A stretch of 40,245 bases of DNA, from contig NZ_JACONT010000038.1 in the NCBI RefSeq assembly GCF_014358075.1, positions 1 through 40,245 on the forward strand, written 5' to 3'. Shown piece by piece: positions 17,601-27,955 of this stretch (position 1 is its first letter; each line of letters begins with the position of its first letter). Under the pieces are notes generated by a model. The model made no database searches and had not been told where the DNA came from. It saw only the letters and a program-made list of their open reading frames with translations. Position numbers and translations under genes: made by a program. Origin of the DNA: Sphingomonas albertensis (GTDB taxonomy: Bacteria; Pseudomonadota; Alphaproteobacteria; Sphingomonadales; Sphingomonadaceae).

Positions 17601-18209
17601 TCACAGTATCGACGGTGAGGGACTCGTCGCAAGAATCTCGGGACTGGCGATAATTGGCTCAAGCGGTGGCAGGTCTTGCTCAGCTTCGTAGATACCACGC
17701 GTGGCGTCGCTATAGGCTTGGATAGCAAGCCTACAAAGGTAGTCCGCCCACAGCAGAAGTTGCGGCAGGTCTCGCATCCAAACTTGATGATCGTTCCGTA
17801 TATTGATTGCCGAAGGATGCAGCCCGGCCTCACTGGTGAACCCATGCACGAGAGTATGACGGGGCTCGACGACGCGCGAGAAGCCGTTTCGAAGACCGGT
17901 CAATTGTTGATCCAGACGGGATCCGTCGCGAGCTACTAAATCTCGAAGCCTTGCAAGCTTATCGACCATCGGCGTCCGCTGCACCTTCTCGGTGGTAAGC
18001 GTGACACCCGCCAAAAATGACTGATGCCACCATAATTTGGCAGTCACGCTTTCCGCTGAGGCAATCGTAATTATGAATCGTCCGATATCTGCATAGTCGG
18101 CATCACGCAGCATATCGTGTTCTTCCTGAGCTAGCGTGGCCTGCAAGCGACGCATCAGAGCGTAACACTCCGGGACGGACGCTATCCGGCAACCTGACCG
18201 AGACGTCAT
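17601..18209 (-). CDS. Hypothetical protein with HEPN-like RHTLVH motif
   Basis: I do not recognise this protein. As started here (ATG at 18209, MTSRSGCRIASV) it has 202 residues; a GTG at 18254 would give 217, but that start lies almost against the tuf terminator. It looks mostly helical. Residues 117-122 read RHTLVH and are followed by G, matching the R-[NDH]-X3-H pattern of HEPN ribonuclease-type domains; E115-P-R and the preceding GLRNGF stretch add similarity to RN-type motifs. It is convergent with the DUF559 gene and both lie in the insertion between the tuf terminator and the S10 promoter. A toxin-like or defence role is inference only. Confidence 0.6.
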   Translation of the reverse strand: MTSRSGCRIASVPECYALMRRLQATLAQEEHDMLRDADYADIGRFIITIASAESVTAKLWWHQSFLAGVTLTTEKVQRTPMVDKLARLRDLVARDGSRLDQQLTGLRNGFSRVVEPRHTLVHGFTSEAGLHPSAINIRNDHQVWMRDLPQLLLWADYLCRLAIQAYSDATRGIYEAEQDLPPLEPIIASPEILATSPSPSIL

Positions 18210-18265
18210 ATAAGTAGTAGTGTGATGGCGGACAGCGTTGATCCAGCACCACACCCTCCAAACAC

Positions 18266-18305
18266 GAAAAAGCCCGGCCTCTCTCGCGAGAAGCCGGGCT
18301 CTTTT
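18266..18305 (-). terminator. Intrinsic terminator of tuf, bidirectional
   Basis: AGCCCGGC pairs with GCCGGGCT and the inner TCTCGCGAGA extends the hairpin. On the minus strand it is followed by a run of five T, and on the plus strand by CTTTT. It starts about 26 nt after the tuf stop codon. It ends the str operon, so the S10 genes need their own promoter. Confidence 0.9.
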
Positions 18306-18331
18306 CGATCATCTCCCGAAAGAGAGGATGC

Positions 18332-19525
<1,194 letters not shown>

Positions 19526-19633
19526 TGTTTCCTACCTTCTGATTCGTATTCCGGTGCCACCCCGGGAACCGCGCGAACGCGGCCCAATAGCGGCTGTTAA
19601 AGCGTTGCGCCAGCCCCTGCTTAGGGAGAGGCC

Positions 19634-19732
19634 GACGCGGAAGTAAATTCCGCGTCGTCGAACTTCGGTCGCTGACCGAAGCCGGCCGGCCTTTCGGCGT
19701 CTCCGAGCCAGGAAAACCTGGCTCGGTGCGCC
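19634..19732 (-). ncRNA. Recurrent three-hairpin element, copy 1 (between fusA and tuf)
   Basis: On the transcript strand, starting 6 nt after the fusA stop: GGCG, internal-loop CAC, stem CGAGCCAGG/CCTGGCTCG with TTTT loop, internal-loop GAGA, closing CGCC. Then AAAGGCCGGCCGG and the stem CTTCGGTC/GACCGAAG, then the linker TTCGACGA, then the stem GACGCGGAA/TTCCGCGTC with loop TTTAC. Three other copies (26953-27049, 32451-32544, 34081-34182) share the linkers and loops while the stems change with compensating bases. I do not recognise a named RNA family. Role unknown; it could separate fusA from tuf expression. Confidence 0.7.
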
Positions 19733-19738
19733 TCGGGC

Positions 19739-21835
<2,097 letters not shown>

Positions 21836-21857
21836 GATCGTGCTTCCTTAAGGATAT

Positions 21858-21882
21858 GGGGAGCCGAACGTGCCGGCTCCCC
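21858..21882 (-). promoter_or_regulatory. Hairpin between rpsG and fusA
   Basis: The stem GGGGAGCC/GGCTCCCC is perfect, with a 9-nt loop, about 23 nt before the fusA start codon. It is not followed by a T run, so it is more likely an mRNA structure affecting fusA translation or stability than a terminator. Confidence 0.4.
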
Positions 21883-21958
21883 AATATATAGGTGTTTGCG
21901 TTACAGGCGAAAGACCGCCCGTCACGCGGTTACCAATGCTAGTCTTCGAAGCCCGCTT

Positions 21959-22429
21959 TTACCAGCGGTAGTGCGAGAATGCACGGTTGGCTTCCGCCAT
22001 CCGGTGCGTATCTTCACGCTTCTTCACCGCGTTGCCACGGTTGTTGGCGGCGTCCATCAGCTCGCCCGACAGCCGTGCGGCCATCGTGTTCTCGCTGCGC
22101 GAACGCGCCGCACCGATCAGCCAGCGGATCGCCAGCGCCTGTGCACGCTCGGGACGCACTTCGACGGGAACCTGATAGGTTGCACCACCGACGCGACGCG
22201 AACGGACTTCAATGCCCGGCTTCACGTTGTTCAGCGCATCGTGGAAAACGCCGATCGGATCGCGCTTGGCGCGCTGCTCGACGGTTTCGAATGCACCGTA
22301 CACGATCAGCTCTGCGACGGACTTCTTGCCGTCCAGCATGACGCTGTTCATGAACTTCGACAGAACCTCATCCCCGAACTTGGGATCAGGCAGGATGACC
22401 CGCTTTTCGGGACGACGACGACGTGCCAT
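21959..22429 (-). CDS. rpsG: 30S ribosomal protein S7
   Basis: Primary 16S rRNA-binding protein of the small-subunit head, 156 residues. It starts [20 protein letters not shown] and contains the family stretch [20 protein letters not shown] and the ending [10 protein letters not shown]. In E. coli S7 also represses str operon translation from the rpsL-rpsG spacer; here that spacer carries two hairpins. Length and position are standard. Confidence 0.98.
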   Translation of the reverse strand: MARRRRPEKRVILPDPKFGDEVLSKFMNSVMLDGKKSVAELIVYGAFETVEQRAKRDPIGVFHDALNNVKPGIEVRSRRVGGATYQVPVEVRPERAQALAIRWLIGAARSRSENTMAARLSGELMDAANNRGNAVKKREDTHRMAEANRAFSHYRW

Positions 22430-22504
22430 TTCAATTTCCTTGTAGACTTCAGCCGGTTCCGGAACACGTCCGGGGCTTACTAAGCTTCGTAACTTCCGAG
22501 GCGT

Positions 22505-22566
22505 GGATCCCGGATAAGACCGCCTAGAGCGATCTTTCCGGGATGATCATGCCCCCGGCATGATCA
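22505..22566 (-). promoter_or_regulatory. Tandem hairpins in the rpsL-rpsG spacer; candidate S7 control site
   Basis: A perfect 10-bp inverted repeat TGATCATGCC/GGCATGATCA with a 3-nt loop (22544-22566) includes the rpsL stop codon. Immediately downstream on the transcript TCCCGG and CCGGGA, with further pairing AAGA/TCTT inside, form a second hairpin (22508-22543). S7 is known to bind this spacer in E. coli; equivalence here is inferred only from location. Confidence 0.4.
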
Positions 22567-22935
22567 CTTCGGACGCTTGGCGCCGTACTTGGAACGCGAC
22601 TGACGCCGGTCCTTCACACCCTGTGTATCGAGCACGCCGCGCAGGACGTGATAGCGAACACCAGGAAGATCGCGGACACGACCGCCACGGATCAGGACAA
22701 CCGAATGCTCCTGAAGATTGTGGCCCTCGCCCGGGATGTAGCTGATGACTTCGCGCTGGTTGGTCAGGCGAACCTTGGCCACCTTGCGCAGAGCCGAGTT
22801 CGGCTTCTTCGGGGTCGTCGTGTAGACGCGCGTGCAAACGCCACGCTTCTGCGGATTTGCTTCCATCGCAGGGACCTTGGACTTGGCCTTCTGCGGATCG
22901 CGGCCCTTGCGGACCAGCTGGTTAATCGTCGGCAT
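22564..22935 (-). CDS. rpsL: 30S ribosomal protein S12 with Arg at position 88
   Basis: Decoding-centre protein of 123 residues. It starts [20 protein letters not shown] and contains the signature [21 protein letters not shown] use the ATG at 22935 rather than the one four codons upstream because it gives the invariant family start. Lys-43 is present, but the second streptomycin-determining residue, normally Lys-88 in GGRVKDLPG, is Arg here (GGRVRDLPG), encoded CGC. K88R is a known streptomycin-resistance substitution, and sphingomonads are reported to carry it naturally. First gene of the str operon. Confidence 0.98.
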   Translation of the reverse strand: MPTINQLVRKGRDPQKAKSKVPAMEANPQKRGVCTRVYTTTPKKPNSALRKVAKVRLTNQREVISYIPGEGHNLQEHSVVLIRGGRVRDLPGVRYHVLRGVLDTQGVKDRRQSRSKYGAKRPK

Positions 22936-23199
22936 TGAAGCCTTCACCTTTCAAGTGGTTACTTTGCTGGAGCCATGAGGCGCCTGAGAATACAAAAAGG
23001 ACCATAGGAACGCGGACGCGCCCCTCAGGCCCTGGAATGCATCCAGCAATGTTCAAGCATGCCCGGCGGGAAAGACTCCCGAAGAACAGGCCGCGCCTAT
23101 AGGTCAGGACGGGTTCGGGGTCAACGGGGCGGAATCGGTTTGGTCACGCAAGCCCTGGAGTTAACCGGGCCGAAACCGTCGTCGCCATATGCGCTGCCT

Positions 23200-24414
23200 A
23201 TGCACCTGTCTCGAACATCGTGGCAACTGCCTCCGGTTGCCCTCACACTAGCGATCGCAGCACTGGCGCACGCCGCGCTTTGGTCGTTTCGGGCCGAGGA
23301 CGTGGATACCTTCCTGATCCCGTGGTTCGACCACATTCGTTCGACGGGCGTCATCGACGCGTTTGCGACCCCCTTCAGCAACTATACGCCGCCATATCTA
23401 TACTTGCTAGCGCTGGTCACCCCGCTAGGTGCCGTGCTGCCAGGCCTCACGGTACTGAAGCTCCTATCGATGCTGGGTACCGCCTCGCTCGCGGGCGCCT
23501 TGTGGCGCCTCTTCAGCGCGCTCGATGCACCATCGCCCCAGCGCGCCGCAGCGCTGGTCCTGATCCTGCCGTCGACGCTGCTCAACGCCCCTTTGCTCGC
23601 ACAGTGCGACGCGATGTGGGCTGCCGCTTGCGTGATGGCGTTGGCGATGGCCGTCGAGCGCCGCCATGCGTCGATGCTCGCCTGGCTTGGCCTGGCGATC
23701 GCGTTCAAATTGCAGGCCGCATTCTTCGGGCCGTTCGTGATCGCACTGCTCTTGAACCGGCGTGTCGGCGTGCATCTATGGCTCATCGCCCCCGCCACCG
23801 CGTTCGCAACTTTACTACCGGCTTGGGCGGCGGGCTGGCCGATCGCCGACCTGCTGACGATCTACGTTCGCCAAACAGGCCATTTCGACCTGCTTTCGCT
23901 GAACGCGCCAAATCCTTGGATCATCGTGCAAGCCCTGCCCGTCCTTCAGGACCTCCCCTTACAGGGCCTCGCCATGGCGATCGCGATCGGCGGAAGCGTC
24001 GCGTACATCGCGTGGCTAGCTTCACGCCGAGTCGGGCCGGATCTCATCCTGCCCGCGGCGCTGTTGGCGCCATTGCTTCTGGTCGGCACATTGCCGCGCA
24101 TGCACGAGCGTTATTTCTTCCTCGCCGATATTCTCGCCTTTGCACTCGCGGTAACGATGCGAAATCGAGCGGGGTGGTCGATCGCTGCTCTCGTACAGAT
24201 TGGCTCGAGCCTGGCGATCCTCGGCTATGTGTTCGACACGCAGGCGCTTTCTATGCTCGGCGCCGTCGCCATGATCGTCGCGACCTGCCGGACGGCGAAG
24301 CTTGCAACCCGATCAATAGACAACCGAACCGCGGAAACATCCTCGCCCATTCCCCGCGCGGCCATCGCCCGCCCCGCCACGACCGGCGGCGAGGTCTTCA
24401 GCGCTAGCGCCTGA
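23200..24414 (+). CDS. GT-C-type polytopic membrane glycosyltransferase, putative
   Basis: Integral membrane protein of about 404 residues with roughly ten hydrophobic segments. The first extracytoplasmic loop carries acidic residues in AEDVDTFLIPWFDHI and then TPFSNYTPPYLYLL. A later loop reads LPRMHERYFFLAD. These features match GT-C fold enzymes that use polyprenyl-phosphate sugars. Donor and acceptor are unknown. The start at 23200 (MHLSRTSW) gives a first helix right away; the frame is open 47 codons further upstream but that part is basic and low in hydrophobicity. It lies alone between the divergent rpsL and the hydrolase; its 3' end overlaps that of the hydrolase by 11 nt. Confidence 0.7.
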   Translation: MHLSRTSWQLPPVALTLAIAALAHAALWSFRAEDVDTFLIPWFDHIRSTGVIDAFATPFSNYTPPYLYLLALVTPLGAVLPGLTVLKLLSMLGTASLAGALWRLFSALDAPSPQRAAALVLILPSTLLNAPLLAQCDAMWAAACVMALAMAVERRHASMLAWLGLAIAFKLQAAFFGPFVIALLLNRRVGVHLWLIAPATAFATLLPAWAAGWPIADLLTIYVRQTGHFDLLSLNAPNPWIIVQALPVLQDLPLQGLAMAIAIGGSVAYIAWLASRRVGPDLILPAALLAPLLLVGTLPRMHERYFFLADILAFALAVTMRNRAGWSIAALVQIGSSLAILGYVFDTQALSMLGAVAMIVATCRTAKLATRSIDNRTAETSSPIPRAAIARPATTGGEVFSASA

Positions 24415-25423
24415 CCGACGACGTCGCGATAGCCGTTAGCAGCGCCTTCTCGAAACGTGCGGGATCTTCGACTTGCGGCGAGTGGCCCAGACCTTCGAGC
24501 ATGACGAGGTTCGCATTCGGCATCTGCTTCACCGCACGCGGTGCGACCGCCGGGATCGCTTCCAAGGACTTGCGCAGGTTCGCCGGCGCCTGCGCGCGGC
24601 CGAAGGCGGTCTTGTCGAGTGTGCCGATGATGAGGGTGGTCGGCGGGGTGATCCGGTAGAGTTCGTGCGCGACCGGCTGCGTCTTGATCATCTCGCTGGT
24701 CTTGGCCTGGGCGAGCGCGACGGTATCGCGGCCCGGCCCTTGGTACATCCCCGCCTGCATCCAGACCCAACGGTCGTAGGCCGGCTTCCAAACACCGTGA
24801 TAATAGTTTTCGAGCTGATACGCCTTGATCGACGCGTAGCTCGTCCTCTTCTCCCCCGCCCAGAGCGTGTCGACGTCGGTGTAGGGCACGCCCTCCTCGC
24901 CGCGATCCTTCAGGCCGAGCGGATTGACGAGGACCAGCTTCTCGACCGACGCCGGGTAGAGAATAGCGTAGCGCATCGCGAGCATGCCCCCCATCGAATG
25001 CCCGACGATCGTCGCCCGCGTGATGCCGCGCGATTCGAGCAGTCGCTTGGTGAACGTCGCCAGCATCTCGAAACTATACTGCGCCGCGCGGGGCTTGGAC
25101 GATTTGCAGAAGCCGATCTGGTCGGGAACGATTACGCGGTAGCCGACCTCGCTCAGCGCCCGCACCGTGCTGCCCCAGGTCGCGCCGCAGAAATTCTTGC
25201 CGTGGAGCAGGACGACGGTGCGGCCATTGGGACGCTGTGGCGCGATGTCCATGAACGCCATCTGCGCAGGGCTGCCGACGATATCGACCTCCATCGTCTG
25301 GACCGGCCACGGGTAGGTGAAGCGTTCGAGCTGCGGCCCGAGGTCGGGCACCTGCGGTACCGGCGCCGCCCCCATGAGCAGTGCCGCTATCGGCATCGCC
25401 AGCATCATCAATCCCGCCTGCAT
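24404..25423 (-). CDS. Exported alpha/beta hydrolase
   Basis: Predicted periplasmic or secreted hydrolase of 339 residues. A signal peptide is likely at residues 1-19 (MQAGLMMLAMPIAALLMGA). The alpha/beta-hydrolase order is clear: oxyanion segment VVLLHGKNFCG, nucleophile elbow VGHSMGGMLA (Ser about 144), acidic residue in LIIGTLDKTA, and catalytic His in GLGHSPQVEDP. The substrate is unknown; the overall layout is that of esterase/epoxide-hydrolase-like proteins. It is convergent with the GT-C gene and divergent from tRNA-Trp. Confidence 0.85.
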   Translation of the reverse strand: MQAGLMMLAMPIAALLMGAAPVPQVPDLGPQLERFTYPWPVQTMEVDIVGSPAQMAFMDIAPQRPNGRTVVLLHGKNFCGATWGSTVRALSEVGYRVIVPDQIGFCKSSKPRAAQYSFEMLATFTKRLLESRGITRATIVGHSMGGMLAMRYAILYPASVEKLVLVNPLGLKDRGEEGVPYTDVDTLWAGEKRTSYASIKAYQLENYYHGVWKPAYDRWVWMQAGMYQGPGRDTVALAQAKTSEMIKTQPVAHELYRITPPTTLIIGTLDKTAFGRAQAPANLRKSLEAIPAVAPRAVKQMPNANLVMLEGLGHSPQVEDPARFEKALLTAIATSSVRR

Positions 25424-25527
25424 ACGATTACGCTTTCCTACATCCCACGATACGGCGTACGGTTAACGGGCAAACACGACCGCGCGCAACGCATCATCCT
25501 CATGATAACGAATTGCACGCGAGGCGC

Positions 25528-25556
25528 TTGCCCTTCGCGAAAACGCTGGGTAAGGG
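25528..25556 (+). promoter_or_regulatory. Promoter of tRNA-Trp
   Basis: TTGCCC and TAAGGG are separated by 17 nt and end 12 nt before the tRNA. The expected start of transcription falls just upstream of the mature 5' end. The GC-rich stretch after the -10 box fits a stable-RNA promoter. Confidence 0.6.
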
Positions 25557-25568
25557 GCGCGTCCGTGT

Positions 25569-25645
25569 AGGAGTGTAGCTCAGTTGGTTAGAGCGTCGGT
25601 CTCCAAAACCGAAGGCCCTCGGTTCGAATCCGAGCACTCCTGCCA
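25569..25645 (+). tRNA. tRNA-Trp (anticodon CCA)
   Basis: 77 nt including encoded CCA. The acceptor stem AGGAGTG pairs with CACTCCT. The D arm is TAGCTCAGTTGGTTAGAGC, the anticodon stem TCGGT/ACCGA holds the loop CTCCAAA with anticodon CCA, and the T arm is CTCGG-TTCGAAT-CCGAG. Upstream of secE-nusG, as in many alphaproteobacteria. The discriminator base is G. Confidence 0.98.
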
Positions 25646-25813
25646 CCCCCATTAAATTCAAAATTTGAAGCGCACCGTTTCGGACGGTGCATTCGCACGT
25701 ACATCACGATTGCAGAAAGTGCATTTCGCAATGCACTTTTCGCAATTGCTCTATCCGGTGCTGCGATGCACAACGATCAGGCCTTTCAGGCATCCTCTCC
25801 TAAAAACTTTCAT
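25646..25813 (+). ncRNA. Candidate small RNA or tRNA-Trp trailer with two stable hairpins
   Basis: Between tRNA-Trp and the intrinsic terminator there is no credible gene. Instead there is GCACCGT/ACGGTGC with a 5-nt loop (25672-25690) and a long stem at 25709-25746. That stem joins AAAGTGCAT/ATGCACTTT (loop TTCGCA) to outer arms ATTGC/GCAAT across a 2-by-2 internal loop. The segment then ends in the terminator at 25814-25840. It may be the processed 3' trailer of the tRNA transcript or an independent sRNA. No match to a family is claimed. Confidence 0.45.
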
Positions 25814-25840
25814 GGCCGGTCTCGTACCGGCCTTTTTTTT
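25814..25840 (+). terminator. Intrinsic terminator downstream of tRNA-Trp
   Basis: The stem GGCCGGT/ACCGGCC has loop CTCGT and is followed by eight T. It separates the tRNA transcript from secE-nusG, which must have its own promoter between 25841 and 26198. I see no strong promoter there; that stretch otherwise holds nothing I recognise. Confidence 0.92.
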
Positions 25841-26198
25841 CGTCCGCGTTCGGCGTACACCCTGCGTGCCGTCGTCAAGCCGAACGATAAATAGAAACCG
25901 TGGGAGCGGAGCCGCCGGTCAAACCGGCACCGGCAAGACGATCGTGCGGGGGATCGAGTGACCCAAGCGCTCTCCCCCGCCACTTCTCCGGCCGCCACTT
26001 CTCCGGTCACCGCCCTCCGCTCTTCCGGTACGAACCCCGCCCCCCTCCTGCCGCGCACTTGCTTTCACCTGTGACGGCAGCTATCTGCCGCGCTTCCGAC
26101 AGCGAGGACGGACCTGCCGTCGCGGCCCTTCACAGGGAGCGGCTAGTGGGTCTATGCCTCGCATCTCAGTTTCTCAATCAGCGGGTTCGAAGAACATC

Positions 26199-26396
26199 GT
26201 GGCGAAGACGTCCCCCCTCGAATTCATCCAGCAGGTCCGCACCGAGACCGCGAAGGTCACGTGGCCGACGCGTCGCGAGACGGTTATGACCGGCGTGATG
26301 GTGGTGATCATGACGACGATCCTCGCGCTGTTCTTCCTGGGCGTCGACTCGATCCTGCAAGCGATCGTCTCCGCTCTCCTCAAACTCGCTCAGTAA
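26199..26396 (+). CDS. secE: Protein translocase subunit SecE
   Basis: Small single-span inner-membrane protein of 65 residues that clamps SecY. It has the amphipathic segment SPLEFIQQVRTETAKVTWPT with the conserved VTWP followed by RRETV, and one transmembrane helix (MTGVMVVIMTTILALFFLGV). I start at the GTG at 26199, which gives MAKTSPLEF and the usual length. An in-frame ATG at 26154 would add 15 residues. 13 nt separate it from nusG. Confidence 0.93.
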   Translation: MAKTSPLEFIQQVRTETAKVTWPTRRETVMTGVMVVIMTTILALFFLGVDSILQAIVSALLKLAQ

Positions 26397-26409
26397 GCAA
26401 GGTTCCGTC

Positions 26410-26946
26410 ATGGCGCGCTGGTACATCATTCACGCCTATTCGGGCTTCGAGGGCAAGGTCCGCGACTCGATCATGGCCGAGGCGACCCGGATGGGTCTCG
26501 AACAGCTCGTCGAGCAGATCGAAGTCCCGACCGAAACCACCACCGAAGCCCGTCGCGGCAAGAAGATCGCGGTCGAGCGCAAGTTCATGCCGGGCTACGT
26601 GCTCGCCAAGCTGAACATGAACGACGACGTGTATCACCTGGTGAAGAACACGCCGAAGGTGACGGGCTTCCTCGGCAGCATGGGCAAGCCGCAGGCGATC
26701 AGCGAGGCGGAAGCCACGCGGATGCTGAACAGCAAGGAAGAAGCCGCCGCTGCGCCCAAGCAGAAGGTCAAGGTCGATTACGAGATCGGCGATCAGGTCA
26801 AGGTCCTCGACGGCCCGTTCGCGACCTTCAACGGGCTTGTGGAAGAACTCGACTTCGACCGCAGCCGCGTCAAGGTTTCGGTCTCGATCTTCGGGCGTGC
26901 GACGCCGGTCGAGCTCGAGTTCGAGCAGGTCGAAAGAAGCAAGTAA
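26410..26946 (+). CDS. nusG: Transcription termination/antitermination factor NusG
   Basis: Transcription elongation factor of 178 residues that binds RNA polymerase and links to Rho or ribosomal S10. The NGN domain starts MARWYIIHAYSGFEGKVRDS and includes KFMPGYVLAKL and VTGFLGSMGKPQAI. The C-terminal KOW domain reads EIGDQVKVLDGPFATFNGLV and ends VELEFEQVERSK. Normal length. rplK would usually follow directly; here the structured element 26953-27049 and a 4-kb island intervene. Confidence 0.98.
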   Translation: MARWYIIHAYSGFEGKVRDSIMAEATRMGLEQLVEQIEVPTETTTEARRGKKIAVERKFMPGYVLAKLNMNDDVYHLVKNTPKVTGFLGSMGKPQAISEAEATRMLNSKEEAAAAPKQKVKVDYEIGDQVKVLDGPFATFNGLVEELDFDRSRVKVSVSIFGRATPVELEFEQVERSK

Positions 26947-26952
26947 GGCCAA

Positions 26953-27049
26953 GCCGCACGCGATTAGCCACTGGGGCTAATCGCGAGACGGCGCCAGCCC
27001 GGCCGGCGGGCCAAAGCCCGGCCGACGACGCGGGATTTACTCCCGCGTC
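26953..27049 (+). ncRNA. Recurrent three-hairpin element, copy 2 (downstream of nusG)
   Basis: Starts 6 nt after the nusG stop. GCCG-CAC, stem GCGATTAGCC/GGCTAATCGC, GAGA-CGGC; then AGCCCGGCCGGC, stem GGGC/GCCC with loop CAAA, linker GGCCGACGA, and stem GACGCGGGA/TCCCGCGTC with loop TTTAC. Linkers and loops match the copies after fusA and rplA while the stems differ and remain paired. The accessory island begins right after it, so the element marks the original nusG-rplK junction. Confidence 0.7.
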
Positions 27050-27132
27050 TCGCATGGTTGTGAACCAACGCCAATCCCACAGACTCCCGCCGACCATTGA
27101 CCGAATTACGGCATTGCCGTACATCTCGCACA

Positions 27133-27525
27133 ATGCATACGGTGGTCGAGACCAAAGCGTATCTCTCAGCCGCCGATGACGTCGGCATGACGGACGACGA
27201 GCGCGTCGCGATCGTCTCGACACTCTCCGCCAACCCCCAGATCGGTGAGGTCATGCCCGGTTGCGGTGGCGCGCGAAAGCTTCGCGTGAGAAAGCCGGGT
27301 ACCGGCAAATCGGGCGGCTACCGCGTGATTACCTATTATGCGGGTGACGCCCTGCCCGCCTTCTTGCTGACCGTGTTCGGCAAGACCGAGAAGGCAAGCC
27401 TGACCAAGGCCGAGCGCAATGCTCTGGCGACATTGATCGGCACGCTGGCGGCAAGCCTGACGCGGGGCCCCGCCAGCGACGCCCGAGCCGACAGCACCAA
27501 TACGCCCACGTCACGGAGGACATGA
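27133..27525 (+). CDS. RelE/HigB-type toxin of a toxin-antitoxin pair
   Basis: Protein of 130 residues of the RelE/HigB2-like toxin family, expected to cleave mRNA on the ribosome. Family features: MHTVVETKAYLSAADDVGMT at the start, NPQIGEVMPGCGGARKLRVR, KSGGYRVITYYAGDALPAFL, and LTVFGKTEKASLTKAERNAL. The tail after residue 110 is variable. The ATG at 27133 gives the usual start; a longer frame upstream is unlikely. Toxin-first order with a 4-nt overlap to the antitoxin is typical of higBA. First gene of the island after nusG. Confidence 0.88.
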   Translation: MHTVVETKAYLSAADDVGMTDDERVAIVSTLSANPQIGEVMPGCGGARKLRVRKPGTGKSGGYRVITYYAGDALPAFLLTVFGKTEKASLTKAERNALATLIGTLAASLTRGPASDARADSTNTPTSRRT

Positions 27526-27809
27526 TGAAGAGCGCATTCGACAAGATCGTAGCAGGACTGGAAGACGCGATCGCGTTCGCCGATGGCGATACGGATCGCG
27601 GGCGGGTGGCGACGGTGGACGTCCGTGCCGTGCGGGCAGCGACCAAACTGACGCAAGGCGCGTTCGCCGAAACCTATCGCTTCCCGGTCGGCACGCTGCG
27701 CGACTGGGAGCAAAGGCGCCGCCTGCCGGATACCGGATCGGCTACGCTGCTCAGGATGATCGCGGTCGATCCGAAGGGGGTCGAGGCGATCATTGCGAAA
27801 GTGCGATAA
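27522..27809 (+). CDS. HTH antitoxin (NadS/HigA-like)
   Basis: Protein of 95 residues with an XRE-type helix-turn-helix: VRAVRAATKLTQGAFAETYR followed by FPVGTLRDWEQRRRLPDTGS. Similar to NadS/HigA antitoxins that pair with RelE/HigB-like toxins. The ATG overlaps the toxin stop (ATGA) and follows the Shine-Dalgarno GGAGG, so the pair is coupled. It likely represses its own promoter. A small hairpin GGGATA/TATCCC follows at 27827-27844, and 27845-27955 holds no clear gene. Confidence 0.88.
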   Translation: MMKSAFDKIVAGLEDAIAFADGDTDRGRVATVDVRAVRAATKLTQGAFAETYRFPVGTLRDWEQRRRLPDTGSATLLRMIAVDPKGVEAIIAKVR

Positions 27810-27955
27810 GGTCATTTAGGGCGAGTGGGATACAAAAATATCCCGACTGCCTCGACAAAACGACCTCAAGATCAATCGGCCGCCACTTGCGGGATCGTGA
27901 CGACACCGCCATCGTGCAACCGCACAGTTCCGCAAGCTCTTAGGCCGAGGCGAGT

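Noticed and set aside
19634..19732. The three-hairpin element as a simple intrinsic terminator or a REP palindrome
   Set aside because: None of its hairpins is followed by a T run, separate terminators follow some copies, and the copies share linkers rather than stems, the opposite of REP copies.
25900..26289. Plus-strand frame overlapping the start of secE
   Set aside because: It is in another frame, low complexity, and secE is clear; no family resemblance.
26953..27049. CAC/GAGA internal loop of the element as a kink-turn
   Set aside because: The loop has 3 and 4 nt, but the paired GA/AG steps required on both strands are missing, so I do not claim a kink-turn.
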